Below are positions 36,795 to 46,333 of a stretch of 64,000 nt of DNA, piece by piece. The position numbers were made by a program, and so were the translations under genes. The stretch spans positions 1 to 64,000 of the forward strand of contig JAMLHJ010000003.1 of NCBI GenBank assembly GCA_023957245.1. The letters are read 5' to 3'. The notes below the pieces were generated by a model, which worked only from the letters and a program-made list of their open reading frames with translations, was not told where the DNA came from and did not search any database. Each line of letters begins with the position of its first letter. Positions within the stretch are counted from its first letter, which is position 1. This DNA comes from Chitinophagales bacterium. Lineage in GTDB: Bacteria > Bacteroidota > Bacteroidia > Chitinophagales > JADIYW01.

Positions 36795-37776
36795 CAATTA
36801 AATGAACAACTCCAGGGATAATAAATATACTTCCCAATACTAAAGCCCAACCTAAATAGTAGATAGTCAATGGATGAGCAGCACTATTGATAAAGTTAAG
36901 TCCGATTTGATCTTTGAATGTAACTACTTCAGGATGTACAAATAGTGCAGTAGTGACAAGCATCCACATTATCACCGAACTAGCGGCAATTCTAGCTCTC
37001 CATTTTTTGCTGGAATATATAAATTTCCAATAAACGAGTAAACTGATACTTGAACAAATAAAACTCAAGGTACTCCATGAAATGAATATCTTTTCTTGTA
37101 TAAATGGTACACCTGTCACTTTAGCGATAAGTAAAGCTATTCCTCCCCAAACAAATACAGAAATAGAAAATATAAAAGATTTCTTTCTGAAATATGCCTT
37201 ATCTTCTTCAGTTGTACTTTCTCCAATTAAAAATGTAGAAGCTAAAAATGCAAATACGATAACACACAATATCCCTGTAGCAATAGAAAATGGTGTAAGC
37301 CAAGAGAAAATATAAGTATCTAAGAAGCTATTGGAAGTAGCTTGCATTTGATGTCCTACAATTGAACCAGCGATTACTCCCATGAAAAAAGAAGTAACTA
37401 AACTGGAAATCATAAAGATAAAATTGTAAAATCTCTGACTTTTCTCATCTTGATAAGCATCATAATGGCGAAAAATAAATGCCATCCCTCTAGCAAGATT
37501 TCCTAACAGCAATATCATTATTGGAATATGCAAATAGGTAGTAATAGAAGTGTAAATACTTGGAAATGCTACAAATAAAATAACAACCGAAATAATGAGC
37601 CACATGTGATTAGCCTCCCATACTGGCCCGATAGTATTGTAGGTGATGGTTCTGACTTTTGTTTTGTTTTTATCACCAACAAAAATTTCCAAAATTCCAG
37701 CTCCGAAATCTGCACCTCCAAGAAGGATATATAATAATACAGAAACCCAAAAGAATAAAATAACTATGCTTAACAT
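36772..37776 (-). CDS. cydB: Cytochrome bd ubiquinol oxidase subunit II
   Basis: The 334-residue membrane protein (about eight helices) forms with CydA the bd-type oxidase that oxidises quinol and reduces oxygen at high affinity. The start MLSIVILFFWVSVLLYILLGGADFGAGIL is the hallmark GGxDFGxG of CydB, followed by GPVWEANHMWLI near residue 50 and a final pair of helices. It lies 5 bp after cydA. Confidence 0.94.
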   Translation of the reverse strand: MLSIVILFFWVSVLLYILLGGADFGAGILEIFVGDKNKTKVRTITYNTIGPVWEANHMWLIISVVILFVAFPSIYTSITTYLHIPIMILLLGNLARGMAFIFRHYDAYQDEKSQRFYNFIFMISSLVTSFFMGVIAGSIVGHQMQATSNSFLDTYIFSWLTPFSIATGILCVIVFAFLASTFLIGESTTEEDKAYFRKKSFIFSISVFVWGGIALLIAKVTGVPFIQEKIFISWSTLSFICSSISLLVYWKFIYSSKKWRARIAASSVIMWMLVTTALFVHPEVVTFKDQIGLNFINSAAHPLTIYYLGWALVLGSIFIIPGVVHLIASFQTKS

Positions 37777-37781
37777 GGATA

Positions 37782-39098
37782 TTAGTTTTTTGATGAAAGA
37801 TATTGTTCGTTAATAAATTTGATTTGTCTTCTCATTATCCAAGTGACGATAATGGTTAAAAAGATATAAACGAAGATGAAAAAATAGAAGGAGTACTGAA
37901 TACCAGGCATTTGTGTAACGGCATCTTTTGTTTTCATAATTCCATAGATAACCCATGGCTGTCTGCCCACTTCTGTAACTGTCCATCCTGCTTCAACTGC
38001 GATAAATCCTAATGGTGTACAAAGTATAATGCAATATAAAAACCATTTTTTATTGAGAATATTCTTGAATTTCCAATTGCTGATTAAAAATATAAATCCT
38101 AATATCATCATTATTACTCCACAGGCAACCATGATTTGAAAAGCATAATGAGTGATAACAATAGGAGGGTGTTCGTCTTTTGGAAATTGATCTAGACCTT
38201 TGACTGCTGTTTCAAAATTTCCATGGGCAAGAAAGCTTAGAGCTCCGGGGATTTTTATTGCATAATCTACTCTTTCTTGTTCAATATTTACAATTCCTCC
38301 AATGATGAGCGGAGCATTGTTTTGCGTATGGAAATGTGCCTCCATAGCTGCCAATTTTAATGGTTGTCTTTTTGCTAAATCTTTTGCAGAAATATCTCCA
38401 CTGATAGGTTGTAAAAATGCTGCAATAGAGCCTATTGTTAGAGCAATTTTGAAAGCACTTTTGTGAAACTCTGGATAATGACCTTTGTAGTAATGATAAG
38501 CATGTATCCCTGCTACTCCAAATCCTGTTGCAGAAAATGCAGCGATTATCATGTGTAATGCTTGAGAAAACCAAGCATCATTCATCATAGCTTTTAACGG
38601 ATCAATATTTGAGAATACGCCATCGTGATAATCAAAACCTGTGGGGCTATTCATCCATCCATTGGCAGCAACTACTAGAATTCCTGAACTTACTCCTGAA
38701 ATCCCTACTAAAATGCCCATAAACCAGTGGAACCATTTGTTGAATCTTTCCCAGCCGTACATATAAAACCCCAATGCTATCGCTTCAATGAAAAAAGCTG
38801 TTCCTTCCAAAGAAAATGGCATTCCAAATATTGGACCTGCATGTTGCATAAATCTTGGCCATAACAATCCAAGTTCAAAAGATAGCATTGTGCCACTGAC
38901 TGCACCTGTTACAAATAAAATAGCAACCCCTCTGCTCCATGTTTTGGTAAGAATATAATATTTTTTATCTCCAGTTGTGTTCCATTTGTAATGAGCTACT
39001 GCCATAATAAATGGCATGACCATCCCAATACATGAGAAAATAATATGAAATGCCATACTGAGTGCCATGAGACTCCTTGCTGCTAATAAATTATCCAT
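37782..39098 (-). CDS. cydA: Cytochrome bd ubiquinol oxidase subunit I
   Basis: Heme-bearing subunit of the bd oxidase. The ATG at 39098 gives the classical start MDNLLAARSLMALSMAFHIIF, with the heme b595 His near residue 18. An upstream TTG at 39131 would add eleven residues and is less likely. Further marks are GRQPWVIYG and the GWTVTEVGRQPW segment near the heme region, and SGVSSGILVVAANGWMNSPTGF. The Q-loop is the short type, fitting the protein's moderate length (438 residues). First gene of cydAB. Confidence 0.94.
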   Translation of the reverse strand: MDNLLAARSLMALSMAFHIIFSCIGMVMPFIMAVAHYKWNTTGDKKYYILTKTWSRGVAILFVTGAVSGTMLSFELGLLWPRFMQHAGPIFGMPFSLEGTAFFIEAIALGFYMYGWERFNKWFHWFMGILVGISGVSSGILVVAANGWMNSPTGFDYHDGVFSNIDPLKAMMNDAWFSQALHMIIAAFSATGFGVAGIHAYHYYKGHYPEFHKSAFKIALTIGSIAAFLQPISGDISAKDLAKRQPLKLAAMEAHFHTQNNAPLIIGGIVNIEQERVDYAIKIPGALSFLAHGNFETAVKGLDQFPKDEHPPIVITHYAFQIMVACGVIMMILGFIFLISNWKFKNILNKKWFLYCIILCTPLGFIAVEAGWTVTEVGRQPWVIYGIMKTKDAVTQMPGIQYSFYFFIFVYIFLTIIVTWIMRRQIKFINEQYLSSKN

Positions 39099-39338
39099 TC
39101 CAGATTTTAGTGATTTTTTATAAAACTCCAAATATCTAAATCCATTTTATTACACAAAACCTGATAGTGTTGCTAATTTGTTGTGTTTTTTAATAAAAGT
39201 TATTGATAATTTAATTTTTACCTTCAAATAATATACATATCGCATTTTATAATGTGAATTAACTATTCTTATGTGATTTGGGCTGTGTTAAGCAGTTTGT
39301 TGTATAAGATTTTTTGTACTTTTAAATCCGAAGAATTT

Positions 39339-40571
39339 ATGAAGTTTTCTGAAATCATCTTACAATCCTTTCGTACAATCCAACAAAACAGAGTTAGAAC
39401 GATAATAACTTGCTGTATTATTGGTTTTGGTATCATGTCATTAGTCGGTATCCTGACAGCAATTGATGGGTTGAAAACGTATATCAATAAAGATTTTAGT
39501 AGTATGGGAGCAAATACCTTTAAAATTAGAAATAGGGGTATGGCAATAAATATTGGAGTGGTCAAAATGGCTCCTAAAATATTTAGACCGATTACATACC
39601 TTGAAGCACAAAAATTTAAAAAATTGTTCGAAAATCAGCATCCTGTTGATATTCAAGTAGTGTCAAATTATACTGGTTTATTGAAATATCAAGAAAAAAA
39701 ATCCAATCCCAATGTCTTAGTATTTGGAGTTGATGAAGATTATCTTGAAGTTGAAAGCTATCATATATTGAAGGGAAGAAATTTTTCTTTTGGAGAAATG
39801 AATCTAGGGAAACAGGTTTGTGTGATTGGAAATGATATTGCATTAAAACTTTTTGGAGAACAATTAGATGGAGTAGGGAAGAATATTACGATTGATGGAA
39901 GGAGATTTCAAGTGATTGGAATATTGGAGTCGAAAGGAAGTAGTATGATTACCTCAGATAATTTTGCGCTGATACCGATTACTAACTATAAATTTTTTAA
40001 TAACTCTAATAATGCAAGTTTTATTTTAGGTGTCAAAGTAGAGCAATCTAGTGAATTAGAAACTGCTATTGGAGCTGCTAAAAGTAAGATGCGGCTGGCT
40101 CGTAAACTCAATCCAAGAGATGAGAATAATTTTGAAATTATAAAAAGTGATAGCTTTTCTGAACTATTAGTAGAAAATCTTTCTTATGCTACTATTGGAG
40201 GTTTTGTTATCGGATTGGTGACTTTATTGGGTGCAGCAGTGGGGTTGATGAATATCATGTTAGTGTCTGTTACTGAAAGGACGACAGAAATTGGAACATT
40301 GAAAGCGATAGGTGCAAGAAGTTCTGATATTTTGAAGCAGTTTTTAATAGAAGCAATTGTAGTTTGTCAGCTAGGAGGAGTGTTGGGTATTGTATTGGGG
40401 ATTATTATTGGAAATTTAGTTTCATTGATGATAGGAGGGGTGTTTATTATTCCTTGGCTTTGGATGTTTTTGGGGATATTATTTTGTCTCATTGTGGGTT
40501 TGCTGTCAGGAATATATCCAGCTATTAAAGCTTCAAAACAAGACCCGATTGAAGCATTGAGATTTGAATAA
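39339..40571 (+). CDS. ABC transporter permease (MacB/FtsX type)
   Basis: The ATG at 39339 (MKFSEIILQSFRTIQQNRVRTIIT) is preferred over the GTG at 39273, because it begins with the standard amphipathic helix of this family. One membrane helix (about 25-45) is followed by a large periplasmic MacB-type domain (about 50-285) and three C-terminal helices with MLVSVTERTTEIGTLKAIGARSSDIL, the FtsX coupling-helix signature. No ATP-binding partner is encoded next to it, so it must pair with an ATPase elsewhere. Substrate unknown; such transporters often export lipoproteins, peptides or drugs. Confidence 0.88.
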   Translation: MKFSEIILQSFRTIQQNRVRTIITCCIIGFGIMSLVGILTAIDGLKTYINKDFSSMGANTFKIRNRGMAINIGVVKMAPKIFRPITYLEAQKFKKLFENQHPVDIQVVSNYTGLLKYQEKKSNPNVLVFGVDEDYLEVESYHILKGRNFSFGEMNLGKQVCVIGNDIALKLFGEQLDGVGKNITIDGRRFQVIGILESKGSSMITSDNFALIPITNYKFFNNSNNASFILGVKVEQSSELETAIGAAKSKMRLARKLNPRDENNFEIIKSDSFSELLVENLSYATIGGFVIGLVTLLGAAVGLMNIMLVSVTERTTEIGTLKAIGARSSDILKQFLIEAIVVCQLGGVLGIVLGIIIGNLVSLMIGGVFIIPWLWMFLGILFCLIVGLLSGIYPAIKASKQDPIEALRFE

Positions 40572-40773
40572 ATTTTTAGAAATTACAAATAACTATTCCA
40601 ATATTGTTTTTTGGGGCTTTTAAACAGCAAAATTGATTATCACCTTACCGAAATATTTTATTTATAGAAATGTCTGTTTATTTTCGATATTTGATTGAAT
40701 AGTTGAATTTACTTGAGAGTTTTCTTGTATTTTATGTGCTTACATCGGATATTTGTTTAAATAAATTTTAAGC

Positions 40774-41556
40774 ATGGTTTTCCAAAATCTATTATGGTCA
40801 TTAGACTCGGGTGTCTTAAAGATTACTATCAATAGACCCGATAAATTGAACGCTTTGAATAGCGCTACTATATTAGAAATTAAAGGTGCTTTTGAAGCCG
40901 CTAGCAAATTAGAAGGGTTGAAAGGTGTCATATTGACTGGTTCAGGAGATAAAGCTTTTGTTGCAGGAGCAGATATTTCTGAGTTTAAAGGACTTGATGC
41001 TGATCAAGCTAAATCATTGGCACAAAGAGGTCATGATATTTTTAATCTGATTGAAAATATGACAGTCCCAGTTATTGCTTTAGTCAATGGCTTTGCATTG
41101 GGAGGCGGATGTGAATTGGCTATGGCTTGTCACATGAGAATAGCTACTTCTAATGCTAAATTTGGGCAACCAGAAGTAAATCTAGGTATCATAGCTGGTT
41201 ATGGAGGCACTCAAAGGATGATTCAATATGTAGGGAAGGCTCGTTCCCTTGAATTGCATTTGACTGCTGATATTATTGATGCTGAAAAAGCTTTGCAATG
41301 GGGATTGGTTAATTATATTGAAACAGATAAAGAGTCTGCTTATGAAAAAGCATTGTACTTTATCAATAAAATAGGTTCTAAGGGCCCTGTAGCTGTGGCT
41401 AAAGTTATTCAAGTGACCAATGATTATTTTAAAGATGGTGTTGATGGTTTTGCTTCAGAAGTAGATGCATTTGGAGATATCTTTAATTCTCAAGATGTTA
41501 CAGAAGGTGTCAATGCTTTCTTAGAAAAAAGAAAGGCCAACTTTACTGGTAAGTAA
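40774..41556 (+). CDS. Enoyl-CoA hydratase/isomerase (crotonase family)
   Basis: The 260-residue protein has the crotonase sequence order: ITINRPDKLNALN, the oxyanion-hole segment AFVAGADISEF, then NGFALGGGCELAMACHMRIA, whose Glu is one catalytic acid, and FGQPEVNLGIIAGYGGTQRM, with the second catalytic Glu. Both catalytic glutamates are present, so it is a hydratase candidate, for example in fatty-acid or butyrate metabolism. It is a single gene before fumC. Confidence 0.9.
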   Translation: MVFQNLLWSLDSGVLKITINRPDKLNALNSATILEIKGAFEAASKLEGLKGVILTGSGDKAFVAGADISEFKGLDADQAKSLAQRGHDIFNLIENMTVPVIALVNGFALGGGCELAMACHMRIATSNAKFGQPEVNLGIIAGYGGTQRMIQYVGKARSLELHLTADIIDAEKALQWGLVNYIETDKESAYEKALYFINKIGSKGPVAVAKVIQVTNDYFKDGVDGFASEVDAFGDIFNSQDVTEGVNAFLEKRKANFTGK

Positions 41557-41744
41557 TTTTTATTTTTTAGACAAATACCTCAATGTGTAAAGGAAAGTAC
41601 TATTGTATGAATACAAAGCATAGGCGTATTATTGTCATTACTTTTTTTGCAAACATTTCTTATACTAAATTGTCTTTATAGCAGTGTTATGGCTGTTATA
41701 AAGATATAATTGCCATTATTTATTCAAATAAAATTTTTTATTAT

Positions 41745-43166
41745 ATGGAGTTCAGAATTGAAAAGGATACGTTAGGAGAAGTCAAAGTGCCAATAGATGT
41801 ATATTGGGGAGCACAGACTCAGCGTTCTATTGAAAATTTCAATATTGCTAGAGATATTAACAAAATGCCAAAAGAGATTATTAACGCATTTGGATATCTT
41901 AAAAAAGCGGCAGCTATTACCAATTTTGAAGCAGGGATATTGCCTTTAGAAAAGAAAGATTGGATTGTAAGAGTATGTGATGAAATTTTAGCTGGGGAAT
42001 TGGCAGACCAGTTTCCATTGGTAGTATGGCAGACGGGTTCAGGTACACAATCTAATATGAATGTAAATGAGGTGGTTTCCAATCGTGCCCATGTTTTGAG
42101 CGGTGGAAAATTAACTGATGACAATAGGTTGGTAAAGGCTAATGATGATGTGAATAAATCTCAATCTTCCAATGATACATTTCCTACAGCAATGCATATT
42201 GCAGCATATAAAATTATAGTAGAAAAAACTATTCCTGCTATTGAAAGACTGCGTACTACATTGTATAATAAATCGGTGGAGTTCAAGCATATTGTTAAGA
42301 TTGGTCGTACACACATGATGGATGCTACACCGTTGACATTAGGACAAGAGTTCTCTGGTTATGTATCACAGTTGGATCATGGTTTAAGAGCGATTAAGAA
42401 TACTTTAGCACATTTATCTGAATTGGCTTTAGGGGGTACAGCTGTTGGGACGGGTATTAATACACCTCCTAATTATTCAGTGAATGTTGCTAAAAACATT
42501 GCTGATTTGACAGGATTGCCTTTTGTTACTGCTGAAAATAAATTTGAAGCTTTAGCTGCTCACGATGCTATTGTATATGCACATGGAGCTTTAAAAACTG
42601 TTGCTGTCTCAATGATGAAAATTGCCAATGATATTCGTATGCTGGCTTCAGGTCCACGTGCAGGTATTGGTGAAATTTTTATTCCTGATAATGAACCAGG
42701 TTCTTCTATCATGCCGGGAAAAGTGAATCCTACTCAATGTGAGGCAATGACAATGGTTGCTGCTCAAATTTTGGGTAATGATGTTGCAATTAATATCGGA
42801 GGCTCTAATGGTCAGTACGAACTGAATGTGTTTAAGCCAGTTATTATTTATAATTTTTTACATTCTGCAAGGTTGATAGCTGATGTGATGGTCAGCTTTA
42901 ATGATAGATGTGCAGTAGGAATTAAAGCTATGGATGCTAATATTAAAAAGCATGTGGAAAATTCTCTCATGTTAGTCACTGCATTAAATCCTTATATTGG
43001 ATATTACAATGCTGCAGGTATAGCTCAGAGTGCTCATCATCAAGGTTCTACATTGAAAGAAGCGGCTTTGGCATACAAACTTAAAGGTCTAGATTTTGAA
43101 TATATTACTTCTGAACAATTTGATGAATGGGTAGATCCATTAAAAATGGTTGGAGAAATTGATTAG
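41745..43166 (+). CDS. fumC: Class II fumarate hydratase
   Basis: TCA-cycle enzyme interconverting fumarate and malate. The 473-residue protein carries the family signature [16 protein letters not shown] near residue 326, [18 protein letters not shown] near 97, [11 protein letters not shown] near 139 and [20 protein letters not shown] near 187. No Fe-S cysteines are needed in this class. It ends with an intrinsic terminator. Confidence 0.97.
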   Translation: MEFRIEKDTLGEVKVPIDVYWGAQTQRSIENFNIARDINKMPKEIINAFGYLKKAAAITNFEAGILPLEKKDWIVRVCDEILAGELADQFPLVVWQTGSGTQSNMNVNEVVSNRAHVLSGGKLTDDNRLVKANDDVNKSQSSNDTFPTAMHIAAYKIIVEKTIPAIERLRTTLYNKSVEFKHIVKIGRTHMMDATPLTLGQEFSGYVSQLDHGLRAIKNTLAHLSELALGGTAVGTGINTPPNYSVNVAKNIADLTGLPFVTAENKFEALAAHDAIVYAHGALKTVAVSMMKIANDIRMLASGPRAGIGEIFIPDNEPGSSIMPGKVNPTQCEAMTMVAAQILGNDVAINIGGSNGQYELNVFKPVIIYNFLHSARLIADVMVSFNDRCAVGIKAMDANIKKHVENSLMLVTALNPYIGYYNAAGIAQSAHHQGSTLKEAALAYKLKGLDFEYITSEQFDEWVDPLKMVGEID

Positions 43167-43190
43167 TCAATTTATAGTATGTAAAATAGA

Positions 43191-43216
43191 AGCCTCGATT
43201 TTTTCGGGGCTTTTTG
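43191..43216 (+). terminator. Intrinsic terminator after fumC
   Basis: AGCCTCG / CGGGGCT stem with a T6-type loop, followed by TTTTTG. Confidence 0.8.
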
Positions 43217-43357
43217 TTATTAGATTGTGAGTGAAGATGTTGGTCAAATGATTATTGTTGGCATATTTACTTTACAATCTTCTAGCATATTTAATAATGT
43301 GTGAATAAATAGCATTTTTATGTAAAAGCTACTACTTACTGGCAAACAAGATGGTTT

Positions 43358-43723
43358 TTAATAGGCTTGAATGAGAATTTTAGAAGGGATATTTAGTTTT
43401 TCAGATAAATTGCGAATCATTTCAAGCGTTAATTTTCGTTTTCTATTTAGAATTTCACTAGCTCTACTTTTCAATCCAATAACTTCGGCTAAATCATTTT
43501 GTGAATAATTCAGTTGTTCCATCCTAAATTTAATAGCTTCTATTGGATCAGGAAGGTCAATTGGAAAAAAATCATTTTCATAATTCTCAATTAAAATCCC
43601 TAAAATTTCCAATTCGTCACCTTCTTTTGTTCCAGGTTTTGAGTCGAAGATTTGCTCAAGTCTTTCTAAAGCTTGATGATAATCGTGTTCTGTTTTTATT
43701 GGTTTTAATTTCATCTTTGTCAA
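43358..43723 (-). CDS. higA: HigA-type antitoxin (XRE helix-turn-helix)
   Basis: A 121-residue protein with an acidic helical N-terminus and a C-terminal HTH domain (MEQLNYSQNDLAEVIGLKSRASEILNRKRKLTLEMIRNLSEKL), the arrangement of HigA antitoxins. It binds HigB and the promoter DNA. It overlaps the toxin gene by 4 bp and is the second gene, the higBA order usual for this family. Autoregulation at the palindrome at 44043 is expected. Confidence 0.87.
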   Translation of the reverse strand: MTKMKLKPIKTEHDYHQALERLEQIFDSKPGTKEGDELEILGILIENYENDFFPIDLPDPIEAIKFRMEQLNYSQNDLAEVIGLKSRASEILNRKRKLTLEMIRNLSEKLNIPSKILIQAY

Positions 43724-44013
43724 ATTTTATTTGCGTCTATTTTATCATATTCAGCGTGAGTTCCAATAAATCGAATCCATATCATTTGATAATTAAAATT
43801 TATTTTAACGATTAAACGATAATTATTTCCCTTTATGTTAAAACAAACTCTATTATCTTCTAAAATACTTGCACTTGGATATTCAGACTTTAATTCATTC
43901 AGACTTTTCCAAGTTCCTTTATCAGCTTCTTGATACCACGATTTTAATTGTTGTTCACAATCAGAATGTTTTTCCCAAAACTCACGTAATATTTTTTTAG
44001 CTATAACTCTCAA
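43720..44013 (-). CDS. higB: HigB-type mRNA interferase toxin
   Basis: A 97-residue RelE-superfamily protein of the HigB type: MRVIAKKILREFWEKH, SWYQEADKGTWKSLNEL, then NRVCFNIKGNNYRLIVKINF and the C-terminal IRFIGTHAEYDKIDA with His and Tyr near the active site. HigB toxins cleave mRNA on ribosomes. The start is TTG at 44013, chosen because the product then begins exactly at the family N-terminus; no ATG precedes it. It shares a 4-bp overlap with higA. Confidence 0.87.
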   Translation of the reverse strand: MRVIAKKILREFWEKHSDCEQQLKSWYQEADKGTWKSLNELKSEYPSASILEDNRVCFNIKGNNYRLIVKINFNYQMIWIRFIGTHAEYDKIDANKI

Positions 44014-44028
44014 TAGTTTTTCTTTCTA

Positions 44029-44061
44029 CAAAGGTATATATTATTTCCCAAAATGGGAAAT
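44029..44061 (-). promoter_or_regulatory. higBA promoter and operator palindrome
   Basis: On the minus strand a -7 box TACCTTTG (44029-44036) lies 15 nt before the higB start. Directly upstream is the palindrome ATTTCCCA-AAA-TGGGAAAT (44043-44061), over the region where the -33 element is expected; it is likely the HigA binding site. Confidence 0.65.
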
Positions 44062-44197
44062 TGTTTTAGTTTTTTTTCTGCAGTGTTTTAGTTAAATCTA
44101 TTCAGTAAGTTTTTTCCAAATCCTTTTAATAAAATTACAAAGTAAATCGGACTGTATGGGATTTTATTTAATAATTGAACTAAGGACTTGCATACGA

Positions 44198-45466
44198 CTA
44201 TCCAACCCTCAAAAATTCAGCTTGATAATAAGTCTCCAAAAATGACTTTAATAAGACAAGTGCTTGAACCGAGCTTAATTCAATATTGATATCTCTATTA
44301 TTAGTGAATTGCATTCTTTTTATCATTTGATTTTGCTTGTCTGCAACTCCAATATAAACACAACCTACTGGTTTTTCAGCACTGCCACCTCCTGGTCCTG
44401 CTACTCCAGAAACTGCAATCGCAATATCTGTATTAAGATATTTTATTGCACCAGCAAGCATTTCTTGCACTGTGTTTTCACTGACAGCCCCATATTGACT
44501 CAAAGTTTCTGATTTTACTTTTAAAATTGACATCTTTACTTCATTGGAATAGGATACAACACATCCTTTAAAGTAGTCTGAAGCTCCTGGTATTTGAGTT
44601 ATTAGGTGGCTAATATTTCCTCCTGTACAACTTTCAGCAGTACCCAATTGAAGATTTTTTTCTCGTAAAATTTGTCCTATTACTGTTTCTATGGATGGCT
44701 CTGTAAGACTGTAAACATGATTTTGGATACATTTTACAGCATTATTGGTTAGTGTATTTAATTCATTTTTGAGTTGCAATGCATCTTTTCCTTGTCCTGT
44801 GATACGCAATCTGACTTTCCCTACACTAGGAAGATATGCCAATGAAAAATGAGCAGGTAATTCTTTTTCAAATTCTTTTAATGCATCTGAGAGGATAGTT
44901 TCACCTACTCCAGCTGTATAGATATAGGAGTGTTGAATACTCGGCAATTCAAATTTTTCTTTTATTGTAGGAATTACTGTTTTTTGCATCATGGCCTTCA
45001 TTTCGTAAGGAACTCCAGGCATTGATACAATAATATTTTTTTCTGATAAATATATAGAACCAGGAGCTGTGCCCATGCTATTGGGAATGACGATAGCACT
45101 TTGTGGAAGGTAAGCCATTTTTTTAGAACCTTCATGGGCGGGTCGGTTTCGAATAGCATACATTTGTTGAATATTGTTCCATACGCTTTCATGAAAAACT
45201 AGTGGCTCATTATAATACTCAGCTATTGCCTCTACTGTCAAATCATCATTTGTAGGCCCTAATCCTCCTGTTATTAAAATGATTTGAGCTATTTCTTGAG
45301 CCGATTTTATATTACTTTTAATTGCTTCTTTTGTGTCAGGAATAGTCCAATGAGCATGGATATTTATTCCGAGTTGAGTGAGTTCATTGCCCAGCCAAAA
45401 TGAATTTGTATTGAGCGTATTGCCTATGAGCAATTCATCGCCAATAGATATAATGATAGCATTCAT
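44198..45466 (-). CDS. cinA: CinA family competence/damage-inducible protein, NMN deamidase domain
   Basis: The 422-residue protein joins the N-terminal molybdopterin-binding-like COG1058 domain (SIGDELLIGNTLNTNS at 7-22; TGGLGPTNDDLTVEA) and the C-terminal CinA/PncC domain (GTAESCTGGNISHLITQIPGASDYFKGCVVSYSNEVK; AVSGVAGPGGG), which deamidates nicotinamide mononucleotide in pyridine nucleotide recycling. Both domains look intact. It diverges from the DUF4197 lipoprotein gene at 45544. Confidence 0.93.
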   Translation of the reverse strand: MNAIIISIGDELLIGNTLNTNSFWLGNELTQLGINIHAHWTIPDTKEAIKSNIKSAQEIAQIILITGGLGPTNDDLTVEAIAEYYNEPLVFHESVWNNIQQMYAIRNRPAHEGSKKMAYLPQSAIVIPNSMGTAPGSIYLSEKNIIVSMPGVPYEMKAMMQKTVIPTIKEKFELPSIQHSYIYTAGVGETILSDALKEFEKELPAHFSLAYLPSVGKVRLRITGQGKDALQLKNELNTLTNNAVKCIQNHVYSLTEPSIETVIGQILREKNLQLGTAESCTGGNISHLITQIPGASDYFKGCVVSYSNEVKMSILKVKSETLSQYGAVSENTVQEMLAGAIKYLNTDIAIAVSGVAGPGGGSAEKPVGCVYIGVADKQNQMIKRMQFTNNRDINIELSSVQALVLLKSFLETYYQAEFLRVG

Positions 45467-45511
45467 AGTAAGAACTATTAAATTTTGGCATTAAAAATGA
45501 GTGAATTTTAT

Positions 45512-45519
45512 TACTTTTG
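45512..45519 (+). promoter_or_regulatory. -7 box (TACTTTTG) of the DUF4197 gene
   Basis: TACTTTTG matches TAnnTTTG and ends 24 nt before the ATG at 45544. Its presence upstream supports that start over the TTG at 45517, which lies inside the box. Confidence 0.5.
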
Positions 45520-45543
45520 AAGGTAAAAGAAATAATTTATTAT

Positions 45544-46281
45544 ATGAAAAGTGTTTTTAGTATTTTTTTAGCAGCAGTTTTATTTTTGACTAGTTGCACA
45601 ACAGCCCAGATTCAAGATACTTTAGGTGCAGTTTTGGGAAGCACTACTGGAGTTACTAATAATGAAGCTGCCAGTGGTTTGAAGGAGGCTTTGGCAAAAG
45701 GATTTGTTAATGCAATAGGTTTATTGTCAAAACAAGATGGTTTTTATGGCAATTCATTGGTGAAAATTCCTTGGCCAGAAGAAGCTCAATTTGTGATGAA
45801 TGCAATGCAGAAGATAGGAATGGGCAATCAGGTTGATAAAGTAACTTTATCGCTTAACAGAGCTGCTGAGAAGGCTTCAGGAGAAGCTTTAGATGTGTTT
45901 GTTCAAGCAGTAAAACAAATGACTTTTCAAGATGCGATGGGTATTTTATTAGGTGGTGATGGTGCAGCTACAGATTATTTGAAAAGAACAACTACTGTAA
46001 TTTTAGCTGATAAGTTTAGACCTATCATTGAATCTTCTTTAGGACAGGTCAATGCTACTAAATATTGGACTGATGCTATTACTGTTTACAATAAAATTCC
46101 TTTGGTCAATAAAAAAGTAGATACAGATTTGACAACTTTTGTTACTCAAAAAGCTTTACAAGGTGTATTTGTAAAAGTTGAAGAACAAGAAAATCAAATT
46201 AGAAACAATCTAAGCTTTAGAAATACTCCATTATTGCAAAAGGTATTTGGATATGCTGATAGCAAAAAAGCTCAGAATTAA
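45544..46281 (+). CDS. DUF4197 family lipoprotein
   Basis: The ATG at 45544 gives MKSVFSIFLAAVLFLTSC, a lipoprotein signal with the Cys at residue 18. The mature part is the DUF4197 domain: GLKEALAKGFVNAIGLLSKQDGFYGN, VKIPWPEEAQFVMNAMQKIGMG, a helical middle and GVFVKVEEQENQIRNN near the end. Members are periplasmic or outer-membrane helical proteins without assigned function. It is followed by a strong terminator, so it is monocistronic. Confidence 0.9.
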   Translation: MKSVFSIFLAAVLFLTSCTTAQIQDTLGAVLGSTTGVTNNEAASGLKEALAKGFVNAIGLLSKQDGFYGNSLVKIPWPEEAQFVMNAMQKIGMGNQVDKVTLSLNRAAEKASGEALDVFVQAVKQMTFQDAMGILLGGDGAATDYLKRTTTVILADKFRPIIESSLGQVNATKYWTDAITVYNKIPLVNKKVDTDLTTFVTQKALQGVFVKVEEQENQIRNNLSFRNTPLLQKVFGYADSKKAQN

Positions 46282-46302
46282 TCAATAAAAATATAGAATT
46301 GA

Positions 46303-46331
46303 AAGCCTCTTAATTTTTAAGGGGCTTTTTT
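46303..46331 (+). terminator. Intrinsic terminator after the DUF4197 gene
   Basis: AAGCCTCTTAA / TTAAGGGGCTT stem (one G-U) with a short loop and a TTTT tail, directly before the convergent phosphoribosyltransferase stop. Confidence 0.8.
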
Positions 46332-46333
46332 AA

